NCBI GenBank assembly: GCA_030142905.1
Contig: JASJOG010000046.1
Location: forward strand, 838,501 to 902,500
Reading direction: 5' to 3'
From: Heliopora coerulea
Lineage: Eukaryota; Cnidaria; Anthozoa; Scleralcyonacea; Helioporidae
DNA length: 64,000 bases
Positions 1-12,000 of the stretch are shown here, piece by piece. A model generated the notes under the pieces. That model did not search any database. It saw nothing but the letters and a program-made list of their open reading frames with translations, and was not told where the DNA came from. Numbering within the stretch: position 1 is the stretch's first letter; each line of letters starts with the position of its first letter. The position numbers and the translations under genes are program-made.

Positions 1-201
1 CTGAGCAATTTAGTTGACAAACTCTCCCGGAAGAATGGTGAGACCTATGCCAGAGCCATAACTTGGCTGAGAACACGCATATCTTTCAAGATTTTGAGAT
101 TAGTACATACATGCGTTCGTGAGTCTAGAACCCCTTTCCACAATAATCCTGATTTTCTAGATGATTTTAGTGTTAATATAAGGAATGCGGACATTTCTTA
201 A
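1..201 (+). CDS. C-terminal end of a retroelement-type ORF (5' end outside window)
   Basis: Frame 1 is open from the first base to a TAA at 199-201, giving 66 residues with no start in the window. It includes the segment ETYARAITWLRTRISFKILR followed by a Cys-Arg-Glu-Ser-Arg stretch. Its pattern (W-L-R, then I/L-S-F, then C-x-R-x-S-R) resembles the end of reverse-transcriptase-linked ORFs that recur in cnidarian and fish retroelements. That resemblance is from memory of the family pattern, not a search. The DNA after the stop is AT-rich and fits a 3' untranslated tail. It could instead be a host-gene terminal exon. No catalytic motif is visible. Confidence 0.4.
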   Translation: MSNLVDKLSRKNGETYARAITWLRTRISFKILRLVHTCVRESRTPFHNNPDFLDDFSVNIRNADIS

Positions 202-485
202 TTAGATTATTTATAAGTGTAATTCATAGATTTAGTTCTAGGATTAGTTTTTAGTAGTTTTTTCTTAATTTAATTTAGTTAGTTATAGTTTTTATAGTAT
301 ATTTTGTATTTTACTTTCACAATGTAAAACGTGTAACATCGTACCAAAAATATCACCAAGTTGTTTCACAAAGCTTAAGGACTGAAGTAACGGGGGGCAG
401 TGGCGAGGGATTGCGGCATGCACGTACCGCTGCCCTGTTGTTACCAGAATATCGCTTTGGTCGGGCAAGTTTTCTCCATCTTCTG

Positions 486-599
486 CACACCCTGGACACA
501 AAGTAAATAATCAGCAACATGCGCGAGGACACAAACATCAGAGCTGCCCACAGCGAGTTGGACCTCTGGTTGATTATTTACTCTGTGCCCAGGAGGTGA
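486..599. repeat. Imperfect inverted repeat just upstream of the EEP gene
   Basis: An arm at about 486-518 (core AGTAAATAATCA) is repeated in reverse complement at about 568-599 (core TGATTATTTACT), with about 50 bp between. The arms match over roughly 30 bp with a few mismatches. The hairpin ends about 30 bp before the predicted ATG at 631, so it lies in the promoter or 5' UTR. It may be a small MITE or a regulatory hairpin. The rest of 202-630 shows no coding signal. Confidence 0.6.
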
Positions 600-630
600 A
601 ACACTGGGCTTACTAACGCGCCGAGACGAT

Positions 631-3600
631 ATGGCCACCTGCTATCGTAGCCTGGCTAGGCAAGGCAACTTAATCAAGGTTTTAGTTGCTCTGGGGCTTG
701 TGTTTTGGCTTTTGATAATAGTAACTTGGAAGTATGAAAGTCCATTTGTAAGTACAAAGGAACCCATATTCCAACGAACGTTGAACCGAGTCCGGAAGGA
801 GCCCGGAGAGTTTTGTTTGGTATCGTATAACATTTTGTATGATCAAGCGATTATTAAATATCCGGACAAATACTTTCCCCTCTCAATGGAAGAGAAACTA
901 AAAAAGCCCAATCCAAAAACATCTCTGAGACACGTACAACTGATGAAAGAGGTAGGTAGACACATGGTTGCACTTCATCCTTGAAGCAGGGAATACAGCT
1001 AGCTGAGACAAGAAAGGTTGGATCGTATTGATTGTGAGGTCAAAAGAACGGATGTAGTATTAGGGGTTTGGGTTTAGTTTTAGATGTAGCTACATTGATA
1101 AATAAGTAGGTAAAATGCTTTGTTTATCGACAGTGACTCGTCACAAAAAACTCGTGTTCCTTGAAGTGCTAAACAATTACAGAGCTATAAGACAGCTTAT
1201 GAAACTACAATTACTACATAATTGTAGTATACAAAGCAATTACAGTAATATGTGCACAGTTGCATTTTCAGTTGAATTTTAGTTCGAGACTAGTTAGGAT
1301 TCGATGAGACTTACGTAATGCTCTAATTATGGCTAGACTATTATCAATGAAATCACGAAATTTTTCCGTTAACCCTTTCATACAAGATTTTTTTTCCTTT
1401 TCTTTGTCCTCTGTTGGTTTTTGCTCTATTCTTTCCAGTGGCGGTTTTAGAACATTTTAACCAGGGGGGCTAATTAGGCATGAAGTATACAAGCGCTGAA
1501 GGCACAAGGCGTTTTAGCTAGGGGGTCAGGGGCATGCTCCCCCGGAAAGTTTTGAAATTCTAGAGTCTCAGAAAGGTCATTTCCCGGATTTTGGGAGAGG
1601 TTTTTAGCAATTTTAAGGGTTAGAAAATATTATTTAAATTGCTATAGAATTACAATTTCAACTTTGTTGCATGTATGGGGGTTTTGAACTTGAACTCCTC
1701 CCTTAGCAACGACACTGGGGCTAATACTTAGGTTTTTATTGACTGTGCCAGTAAAAGTAGCACTTTATGCTACTATCACTGCTCGTTTTTAACCAAAATT
1801 ATGCTAAAATTATGCTCATTTTTCAAAATTATGCTTCTTTTTCTGAAATTATGCTTTCACAAATTAACTTTCAAAGCTCCAAATTAAATACTTGTTTTTT
1901 TATGTAACAAAGAAAGCAAAACATCTCATTGTTCCCAACGTTGTCTAGCTTTTAATAGATTGCTCCTTATCTCCTGAAATGTTTTAAATACAACATAAAA
2001 CTGCACTGATGGCTTCCTATCATAGTTAGTGCCCTCACAAAGTTCCCTGCTGCATTACACTTGCTTGCAAGTAATCAAGTTAAAGAATATTCATTGAATC
2101 AAACAGAATGGTTGGGAAAAAAGCAAATAACAGCAGTTCTGTTAAATTTAACCATTTCGTTTTGACCTTGAGAGCGTGGACTGGATCCGAACTAAAGTTC
2201 CAGTGAACCACGGGTGCCTAGACTAAGGCCTACTAAGAGACAGAATTTAACAAGACTGAACAAAGCTTATAAATTAATTCAATATAAGCAAAATGTGACT
2301 TACTGGAGAGTTATGGCTCTAGTGATGTGCTGTGTAACTGATGAAAATATGCCAGTTATGCTAGCAGTGCTACTTCAACAAAAAATCGCAAAAATGTGCT
2401 CGTTTTCCCAAATTATGCCAAAAAATGTGCTAGCACAATCAATAAAAGCCTACTAATGCTTCTATAGCTCAGTGGATACTTCCACCTAGTGAAGAACTGC
2501 TGCAAGCAGCATTCAAGCAAGCGTACATCATTTGCTACACTTGCCTAAATGAGACTTTGTTCAACACTAAAGGGGAACATTTTCTACCTTGCAGTTTGAG
2601 AAGTGAACCATTAGAAGCAAACCAGGCAGCATTAACACAAAAATGTTGCAAATCTCTACCTGGGTAACTATTTAATACTGAGGAATGCTAAGCAAGATTA
2701 TGTTTGTTTACAACTTCTGTCCAGCATGTATTGTACTAGCTATTACTTGGAGAAACTTTAAGATCATTTTGAAAAACTTGCATTTGGGGGGAGCATGGCC
2801 TCCCAGCCCCCCCCCATAAAGCTGCCACTGATTCTTTCATATGTTCCGTGGTTGTAAGTTGTTGTATGACAAAAGGTATGCGTGAAAGGAAGGGGTATAC
2901 TACAACATCAACTGAGCACAATATAACTACCCATTAAGGGAAGTGTTTATCAGTGATGTAGAACTAAATTCATGAGAATGGGATGGCTCACCAGGTTTTC
3001 CAAAATTAAACACAGCAGTAACAAAAGTTCGTTACTGTTATATCATGTTGGCATAAATGAAGTTTGGTTTTCACTGATCAGGGTCTAGGTAAATGAATTT
3101 AAACCACCATTACCACAGAGATATATGAGCAGTGGGTGACAATAAGAGTTTAAAATTGAAAATAATCATATCAGGGTTAAGGCTTAGGTCTGTTAAATGT
3201 TATAACATTTTTCAACAGCTTAATAAATTGATTAGTAATCATTCTATCCTTTGGTCCAGTAGTATAATAACCAAGCTAAAAGCAACAATTTATTATTTTC
3301 ACAGTCAGACAAAGCTCAAACAACAATAGTGCTTTGGGAAATGTATTTTGGGTAACAAACAATCATGGGATTGTACTTTGAACAGGGTGTCCTTGGGAAA
3401 AGGATGTCACAGTGAAGGGGGTGTCTCTGGGACGAGTTGTGACTCTGAAAAGAGTGTGTTTCTGTAAAGAAGGTAGCTATGTGCTGGGTGCTGCCCACCA
3501 TGGGCAGAACCTTGTTTTTCCAAACAGTATATAGTCCATTGGGACTCCTAGTTGAGAGGGTAAGGGGTACCAGCAACTTGACCAGTGACTTAGCTTCAAA

Positions 3601-5121
3601 CAATTGGACTTTCACATTTTAGTTTCAGTGGAGGGAATTTTCTAAGCATTAGCATTAGTTACCTGACCAGCTATTGGTTTTTCTTGTCAATGACTAGTAA
3701 TTGTATATGTCCCAGGAATGGTTCTGTATGTTGAGGTTATAGCATGATTAATATTTTTGAAATCTTGAATATGATTTCAGCTGCGATGGTTACAACCGGA
3801 TATTATGTCACTTCAGGAAGTTGACGAATTTTATTTCCCAATCTTGGTAGAAGAGCTTCGTGGTCTTGACTTGGATGGAGTTTTTCAGAAACACCGTGAA
3901 CATTCTACTCAGGGGTTGGCAACTTTTTACAACACCAAGAAGTTTAAGATGGAAAAGACAGTGTCTTATGGGTTCAATGAAATATTGGCAAAGTTAATCG
4001 ATCTTGACCAGTTTAGAAACTCAAACAAACATAACAAAAAGATTGTGCAGCTCACCATGCTCAGGGAACTGGAAACTGGAAAGCATCTGGCAGTAGGTTT
4101 GTAATTATTCAATTTTGCAGTTGTATTGACTAATTGGCTACTTAGCAAACCAGGTTCATTTAAAAACGTTGTTGCATGTGCAAGTTTTTGTCTTGCGAGT
4201 GTCATCCAGGTGTATGCAATAATCCCAGGATAGGTCTACACAGGAAGATTTCTGTCTATGATTTGCTCCAGTTTGTTCCGTGGGCTCTCATGGGTTTAAT
4301 GCATACATCAGATTGATAATCCCAAGGCTCATTATCAACTGCACATCAGCACCTTCAATGTCTTCTGATAGCCCTTTATATTTGTTACTGTATATATGAT
4401 AGAGTCATACATAAGTTTTTATGTAATGTTTAATGAAGGAGCAGTAGTGTTTTATTGGTTTTACTAAATGTTTTGATCTGATAAAGCATGTACATTGAGT
4501 TTTTGTAAAAGTCACTCAGCTCATGAAGAACTATTTGTAAGGGCAATGAGGAAGATAAGACTGTTATTTAAAGTATCCAGTTTTTTGTAGGCAATGTACA
4601 TATATTTTTTGGTGGATTGAAAGAGCCTGATATGCAGGCCTTGCAGGTTTCTCTCTTCTTGCAACAACTTCACAAGTTTGTGTCTTCAAATCAAGGAACT
4701 AATACAATTCCTTGGATGATAAGCGGAGACTTCAACATGCGTCCTTACTATCCAGGGTATGAGTTAATTTCAAATGGGAAAGTGTCAGATGAAGGCTTGG
4801 ATAAATTAAATCCATACAAATACAAGTATCCTGAAATTACCAAGCAGGATGTGGTAAGATTTAATAAAGAATTTTGGAATTAAATCTCTATGGCAAAGGC
4901 CAAAAGCCAAGTAGAAGTCTTAAAAAATTAAAAGAGAAAAGCCATGAAACATGAGTAAAGGAAATATAATATTTATTACATCTAATGTCTCATCACTATA
5001 CTCACAACAACTTCAGAGAACTATTTACAGAATTTAAAGTAAGCTAAATATACAATTATAAACAAGGTGATAATTAGTTATCTGGATCAATCAAAGAAGG
5101 AAAGAACTAAATATAAGACAA

Positions 5122-5155
<34 letters not shown>

Positions 5156-7866
5156 TTGCATATGTTTTCTGCCTGGTGAATCACTAGTGAAAGTAGAAGT
5201 TTCACTTTCTGTTTGGAAAGATAAAAAAGTGATGTACATGTATATCAATTTATATGCTGCTGACAACAGCCATCACTGGCTTTATTTGAAGTTCTAGGAA
5301 TTTAGAACACGATTTCTTACTGACAATGGCATCTCAAGACATTTGAGACCAAGGGGCACACTACTAAATCAACAGGATGCAAAAAAGTTGAGGGCCTTCA
5401 AGACCTGGACATGACTCATCATAAAGTTGCTATCATGTAATGTAGGCTCCATAACAGCTTGTATGCAAACAGTATCCTGTCCACAGATTTTTGTGTTATG
5501 TGATTCAGGTACACAAATTCATATAAACGGTGTTTTAGTGGCTGGATTTCTTCCTTTTAAAGGAGGAGTTTCAGATATAGAGGTCTTTGGCAATGGAAAC
5601 AAGGAAGATAAGCAATTATTTGTTATGAACATAATGTAAGACTGGTAATTTTTTTACAACACAAATCTCATCTTCAGGGTACATGGGGGCACAAGAAACT
5701 TTTTGGGGAGGTGCTTAGCCTTTGCTCCTTGCCTTAGTGATGCTACTGCTTCCTGAAATTGTTTGCAGTAGACTTACTGGATTTCAAGAAGTTCTGCCTT
5801 TTAAATAATTTTGAAAGTAAGATATGCAAGCATCCAAAATTCTGACATTTGTACTAATGCAGACAGAGGTGTTGTGAATAAATAACCATTTGATAAGATT
5901 ATTTTTTAGTGTGTGCTGAGCCATATTTACTTGCTAGTTCCCCATTAAAGATTACCACAGCATTGATCCATGAAGTTATTTCAATATCAATAATCAGAAC
6001 AACAATGTTGATTATGATCAGCATGGTGGTGATGATGGTGGTGATGATGGTGATGATGGTGGTGATGATGGTGGTGATGATGGTGATGATGGTGGTGGTG
6101 ATGATGATGGTGGTGGTGATGATGATGGTGGTGGTGATGATGATGGTGGTGGTGATGATGATGGTGGTGGTGATGGTGGTGGTGATGATGGTGGTGGTGG
6201 TGATGATGGTGGTGGTAGTGATGATGATGGTGGTAGTGATGATGGTGGTAATGATGATGGTGGTGATGATGATGGTGGTAGTGATGATGGTGGTAGTGAT
6301 GATGGTGGTGATGGTGGTGGTGATGATGGTGGTGGTGATGATGATGATGATGATGGTGATGATGGTGATGATGATGGTGGTAGTAATAATGGTGGTGGTG
6401 ATGTTGATGATGGTGGTGGTAATGATGATGATGGTGGTAATGATGATGGTGGTAGTAATGGTAGTGATGATGATGGTGGTGATGGTGGTGGTGATGATGA
6501 TGGTGATGATGGTGGTGGTGGTGATGATGGTGGTGGTGATGATGATGGTGGTGGTGGTGATGATGGTGGTGGTGGTGGTGATGGTGGTGGTGGTGGTGGT
6601 GATGGTGGTGGTGATGTGGTGGTGGATGATGGTGGTGGTGGTGGTGATGATGGTGGTGGTGGTGATGATGATGGTGGTGGTGGTGATGATGGTGGTGATG
6701 ATGGTGGTGGTGATGGTGGTGGTGGTGATGATGGTGGTGGTGGTGATGATGGTGGTGATGGTGGTGGTGGTGATGATGATGGTGGTGATAATAATGATGG
6801 TGATAATGGTGATGGTGGTGATGATGATGGTGGTGGTGGTGGTGGTGGTGATGATGATGATGATGGTGGTAATGATGAACATGGTCTTGATGATAATAAA
6901 CAGTAGCTGTGACTATGGTTGTGGTTGGTGACTATGGTTATGGCACTGAAAATAATTGTTACTGATAATGATAATGATGATAATAATAATCTTAATCATA
7001 TCGACCATCTGCTTCGAACATCCGACCGAGTTACGTCGATTCTTTTGCAGTTAAACATTGTTCTTTCTTCTGTAGGTGAAGAATGAAAAGAGTATTGTGC
7101 TTACGAAGCTTAGGAAACACCTCTCACATCCTCTGAAAGACATAAAGAGTGCATATAAAAGTGTCTTGGTAAGTGGAAGTACACCTTCTGGTTTACACCG
7201 TCAGACTTTGGCATCCCATTGACGTTATCATTCATTCATACTTTAACATCCGTCTTAAGATTGAACAATACAATGGATTTACAATGATTGTGAAAGAAAA
7301 TCGTTAGTCGTCCACCATGATGTTTCATTATAATTTTTTTTCATATATTTACTTTTTACACCTCTCCATTTAATTTTTCTGACTCTTCTCCCAACCCCAA
7401 CCCTAACCCCAATCCAAACGTCAACCCCAACCGTTACCCTAAGCCGCACGTTGACCCTAATTCCTTACCTTCAGGTATTATCTAACCCTGAACTTAGGAT
7501 ATTGGAAGCTTACCGTGCTTTATACCGGGATCTGAGTACGTGAATTTTAGCTTCATAATTTAATTTTACTTTCATAGTTTTAGTACAAATTGGTTGATTC
7601 TTCTTTCGTTCTTTTACTGGTTTCTTTAGGGGAATGAACCACCACTTAGTCTCTATGAAATGGAAAAAGATCCCTCACAACCGAACGATTTTCGTTTAAT
7701 GAAAGAAGTCTTGGATTATATTTGGTATTCATCAGATACCGTGCAAGTCAATGCTGTCCTTGAACCAGTAAAGGAAGAAATCGTCGAACCTTTGATAGGT
7801 TGTCCTAACAAATTCTTCCCATCAGACCACTTTTCAATGAAGGCCTGTTTCAGTTTTAGGAGTTGA
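631..7866 (+). CDS. Membrane-anchored EEP-family nuclease/phosphatase (CCR4/Angel/nocturnin/PDE12 group), five exons
   Basis: Inferred coding exons: 631-951, 3781-4096, 4591-4853, 7076-7168 and 7630-7866; phases join throughout to give about 409 aa. Seen: a hydrophobic helix at about residues 14-32, then an EEP domain with SYNILYD (N67), LQEVD (E120), GLATFY, NVHIFFGG, GDFN (D259, N261), LDYIWYS and PSDH (H398). These match the metal-binding and catalytic positions of Mg-dependent 3'-5' exonucleases and 2'-5' phosphodiesterases of the family. An N-terminal anchor is unusual for CCR4/Angel/nocturnin, which are soluble; PDE12 carries a mitochondrial presequence instead. The substrate (poly(A), oligoadenylate or other) cannot be told from sequence. 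The ATG at 631 starts an open exon. A purine-poor tract precedes each acceptor, and the exon 2 donor at 4097 is chosen because it restores the NVH motif. Intron 3 holds a very long TGR repeat. Confidence 0.85.
1436..2830. mobile_element. hAT-type DNA transposon (non-autonomous), intron 1 of the EEP gene
   Basis: The left end CAGTGGCGG at 1436 pairs with the right end CTGCCACTG at 2822-2830, and each end is backed by a poly-G or poly-C run. An identical 8-bp target duplication, ATTCTTTC, flanks the element at 1428-1435 and 2831-2838; 8 bp is the hAT hallmark. Subterminal AATTATGC-type repeats occur near 1795-1855 and 2340-2440. The only ORF of note (2214-2456, 80 codons) shows no transposase motif, so the copy is probably non-autonomous. 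A weak tRNA A-box-like string lies at about 2464. Confidence 0.85.
5126..5152. repeat. (AT)n microsatellite
   Basis: A run of alternating T and A in intron 3 of the EEP gene. Confidence 0.9.
6019..6890. repeat. About 870 bp of TGR-type triplet repeat (GATGGTGGT family)
   Basis: Nearly every triplet is GAT, GGT or AAT/AGT in register (read as ATG/GTG in another frame). All T and A substitutions keep the 3-bp period, so long open frames exist on both strands: Met/Val on plus, Ile/Thr on minus, and Gly/Asp in another plus frame. These are composition artefacts rather than proteins. The tract lies in intron 3 of the EEP gene (4854-7075) and is strongly strand-asymmetric, with almost no C on the plus strand. 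Confidence 0.95.
7389..7461. repeat. Degenerate CCCTAA/CCCCAA interstitial telomere-like tract
   Basis: The sequence reads as imperfect repeats of CCAACCCCAACCCTAACCCC with later drift, in intron 4 of the EEP gene. Metazoan telomeres are TTAGGG, so this is a decayed telomere-like tract or a similar simple repeat. Confidence 0.6.
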
Positions 7867-7891
7867 TAATTTCAGTTTCGTAGGAGTTAAT

Positions 7892-8045
7892 TTGGGGCGT
7901 TGGTGACACAGTGGTAGTGCACTTGCCTCTCACCACTGTGACTAGGGTTCAATTCCGGCTCTATGCAGTTATCTGATGAAAGTTATCTTGGTCATACGTG
8001 AGAAGAGTTCGAAACCGTCCTGGTACCTATAGAAACGTAGGCTTT
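7892..8045 (+). mobile_element. tRNA-derived SINE, family B, copy 1
   Basis: An A-box-like string (GTGACACAGTGGTAGTGC) and a B-box (GGGTTCAATTCC) are spaced as in a tRNA. They are followed by the tail CTCTATGCAGTTATCTGAT. The same head and tail recur at about 34240 and, more diverged, at about 52090, showing a dispersed family. This copy lies directly 3' of the EEP stop codon and may be part of its 3' UTR. Confidence 0.7.
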
Positions 8046-9013
8046 TTAATAATAGTGACAATTGTGACGTAATAATTGAAATTTGTGCGCAAATTTCAAC
8101 TTACAAGAATGGAATATAAAGGGTAGACTAATTATGACGTCACAATTCACGGATTTTTAGTCTTTTAAGCACAGTCTTACCACAAAGAATGAAAAATTTT
8201 GTTCAATTCGACCTTCAAGGCTGGTTCTCCCATTTCATCACTATCATCGCTGAGAATTGCGTTTAACAATCGTGCCGATCGATTAAAATCTCGCGTTATT
8301 CCAATATCACGTTGAGTGTATATAACAAAGGTTGTCAAGTTTTTTCCAAGTACTAGAGGTGGCCTCTTGGCTCAGTCGAACCCTGTTGAAGAGTTCTTTG
8401 AAAGGAACTTTTTGAAGTCTTTTACACTTTGAAAAAAGAGTGAATTGCGGCGTCCATCAAAGTTTAAACTGCTTTTACTGGTTAAGTAATATTGAGAAAA
8501 TTTTTTTTAAACGAAATAATTGACGTCCCGCGTAGAAGGTCAAACCAGTCAACGTGTAACATCAGTGGTAACATAACAGTGGATACCTTTTGCATCATAA
8601 TCGTGCATTCTTCGGAACTATACGGTCGAAAATTTAAGCCTCGCTTTCTGACCATCTTACTCATGACTTAGTTTGAAAAAGAGCATGACCACCAAAATCT
8701 TTTTAAAGGCGCATGTATCAAACGTTAGCAGTTCGCTTTCTACCACACTTATTGCTTTTTTTGGGTGACTCGATCACAATTAGCAACTTTGCATGTTAAA
8801 TTTCCGAAAAATTCGACAAGTAGCAACCGGGCTGCTTGCGTAATATGAAAAAGCCGTATGATGTATGGGATTGTGTCCAAAGGGTCTTTCATTCCATTCA
8901 CGGTCAGCGGAGGCGCCATTTTTTCACGACGGTGAACCTTGGCAAGCTGTGATCGGTCACTCGGTAATGACTGTTTGGGGCAGGATATAAGATGCCAAAA
9001 TGACAACTGAACT
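8046..9013. other. Intergenic region holding the presumed SLMAP promoter and 5' UTR
   Basis: No coding exon is evident. The minus-strand open frame at 8749-9198 is mostly the shadow of SLMAP exon 1. A short palindrome (GAAATTTGTGCGCAAATTTC) lies near 8079. I see no convincing TATA box. Confidence 0.5.
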
Positions 9014-12000
9014 ATGGCTGTGGCGATATTTACTCCAAGGTCTAATTCCCAAGACTTTGACGAACGCCGTGTAGTGCTTACTGAATCGGTTAAAATTGGA
9101 AGGTCTGTTGCTAAAGTGAAATCCTCTCCAACCAACTGCATCTTTGACTGTAAAGTGTTATCGCGAAACCATGCAATCATTTGGTACGAAGGAGGCAAGG
9201 TAAAGTCAACTTAAATTCTTTTACTTTTAATGAGCTCGTGGCTTCACTAGTCGAAAGGTAACGTGGTGTCACACACACAAGTGGTTTGGACTAGCTTTAG
9301 TTGTAAACAGTTGTCTAATTTACTAAACTTGTAAAAGAGTTGTATTACTGTAATAGTTCATTATGGTCTCTCTTCGTTTTTTGTTGTTTTTGTATTGTAT
9401 TTGTGTGTTATGAATGTCAGCAGTGAAAAAAAACCATTGGTAGAGGATGTACCCGGCAGTAAAATTTGCCTAATTGCGTTCTCAACGGAGGCGGAGGTGT
9501 CAATTTTTTTGTTCTGCCAATTTACATTACTTACATTTCAAAACTTCCTTTCTCATATAATATGTGTTGCTTTCAAATTAACCTTGAGCCTTTCCCTGCG
9601 TCTTGGTTGTTTTAAGTGTAAATATCCTTCAATATAACTCGTTTAAACGCGTAGAAGAGCTACAGACAAGATGATTAATCAATCGATTTTAACAGGAAGT
9701 TCACGATTAAAAAGCACTGAAAGAGTTCGCTAATGTTCATAACATTATCGGTTTGTCTCTTAGCTGCACGTTTCCTTTGAACGTAAGCATTTGATAAAAA
9801 CCATATCCTTGAAATAATTAGGCTGAAATTTACCGAAACTCGAAGTAAAAGAGCTACTGAGTGATATCGCATTTTGAACGTAGCGCTTTTGAACAACCGA
9901 CAAGACGTTATTTATGAAAGATGAGAACGAGATTAGGTAAAATAAGATTACCTATTAACGGCTGCAGCCATCAGTTTTAGTTAAATTACATAACTTCAGA
10001 AAAGATGAAGATGAGAACTTTTGGCCAGAACCTTGTAGAAATGCACAAATCATTAAATATTGATGGATGTTCCAACTGGTTTCTAATTTAGCGTTTCGTT
10101 GTGTCGAGTGGTTGTGTGTGTTATTGTTTGCTGAGAAGTGTTTGGATAGTTTAATTGGTGGGTGTTGAGACCTTGCTCCCTGGGGCTGAATTGTTACTTT
10201 AATCTTTTCAGAGTGGCAATTTCTATCTCTGATTCTAATTTTTAAGTTTTTGTTAATGTCAATCAAACTTTTCATGTACAAGAATCTGCATTTGAAGAAG
10301 AGCATTAATTCTAATCAACGACAAATGTCACCTTGGGACAATATTAAAGTGCAATATACTTGTCTCAAACCCAGGCTCTCTACTACAGTATATAGGTAAA
10401 CTGTATTTTCCAGCAATCTTGGTATATGGAACATCTTGATGAATTAGAATAACTGAAAATAGGATATACATGTAATACCAGTAGTGTTTGTAAATTTATA
10501 TATCTTGGTGTAATGACAACCCTTACATTTGAATAATAATGTACAGTAGTTCCTTGTTTAACCAAACACCTTGCACATGGTGATTTGAAAAACTGTTCAG
10601 ATAAGCCAAAATTACCAGATAATCGAATTTTACTCAAAACCTTAAGTTTATTGTGGCTGTGAAAAATGTTTAGTATACAGACTGCTATTGGTCTGTTAAG
10701 TCTGTTTAACAAGTGTATACAGACGTGAAAATGGTTGTGAACCAGCAATACACAACCGAAACACAACATTTCGCGCAGTGTCTGTATATCATCAACGTGT
10801 CTGTATGTAACTTCAACTGAATTTAATTCTTTAAAAAACATAACGACTTCAAAACGTAATGTTAAATTGGTTATTATTCGTTCAGATGAATGAAACATGT
10901 TTGGTTAATTTTTTTTTCTGAACTCATATGGTGTTTGGGTAATCGAGGTTTGGATAACCGAGTTACAGATAATCGAGGAACCACTGTATATTTATAAAGA
11001 CATAGATGTCCATGTGAGTAAGATCTCTCTGTCTCAAAGCTAAACTTCTGAGTGCTTAATTTATTTGGAGAAATTATGCCCCAGAAGCAAGATGACCCTA
11101 TATCTAAAGTCAGATTTTGCAAGAGTGTAATAAAACTGGTGTGCAATAGTCTGCTTCAAATAGGATGATTTTTGTTGCTTTTACTTACAGTTAAACTAGA
11201 AAGGACAATTTCCTTATATATTTAATTGCATATGGTCCATTCCTTGTAGGCTAGCTTTTGTGTATTTTTTTTTTAAGTATTGGCTTCAGTGATATATTTT
11301 GTTTTTGTAACTGTGTTTCTATTCATCTTCTCTGAGAATAAAAGGAAAATCAAGTCTTGAAAAACATACCCCCAAAATATAACGAAAATAGACTGCTAGT
11401 TTATTTTATGTAATATTTTATTACCATAATGGTAATTCCAGGAGGTGTAAATAAAAAAATCAGGTTTCATGTACTTCATACAGTCAAATTGATGATTAAA
11501 ATTTGGGCTAGCTCTTCAGTTTTCCAGGCTAGTAAACTGGTGTTTCAATTGTTATTTGGGTAAGCTTAGCTGCTTTTTTTTATTCTTGAGTCATTAAATT
11601 AGACAGATAAAACCAATAATACCAGCAGTCAACTTTGTGTAAAGCAAAACGTAGTGAATCTACATAAAAGCATTTTGAATGTAACAGATTCAAGTTAAAT
11701 CAAGACAATAATGTAAATCAAGAATGTTCCAAATTCATTGCAGTTGATTTTATTGCAACATCATCTTACTAAGTCTGATAATGACTTTACAATAATATTT
11801 GAAATATCACTGATTTACTCTATCATCTTGATTAAACTTAGATATCTACTTTTCAAGATGGCATTATTTAGACCATTTTTTGTTTGATAAATAAGACAGC
11901 ATTCTGCTTGCATGCATTTACATTCTCCACATTCCACAAGTTGTCCCTGCTGGGGGAACAAGAGTGTTGACATGTAAAAATCTTGTGGTCCATAGGTGCA

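Noticed and set aside
5899..6931. Very long open frames (about 330 codons) on both strands
   Set aside because: They are translations of the TGR triplet repeat (Met/Val and Ile/Thr only) and reflect composition.
8749..9198. 149-codon minus-strand open frame
   Set aside because: It is largely antisense to SLMAP exon 1 (FHA domain), has no splice context and matches no family.
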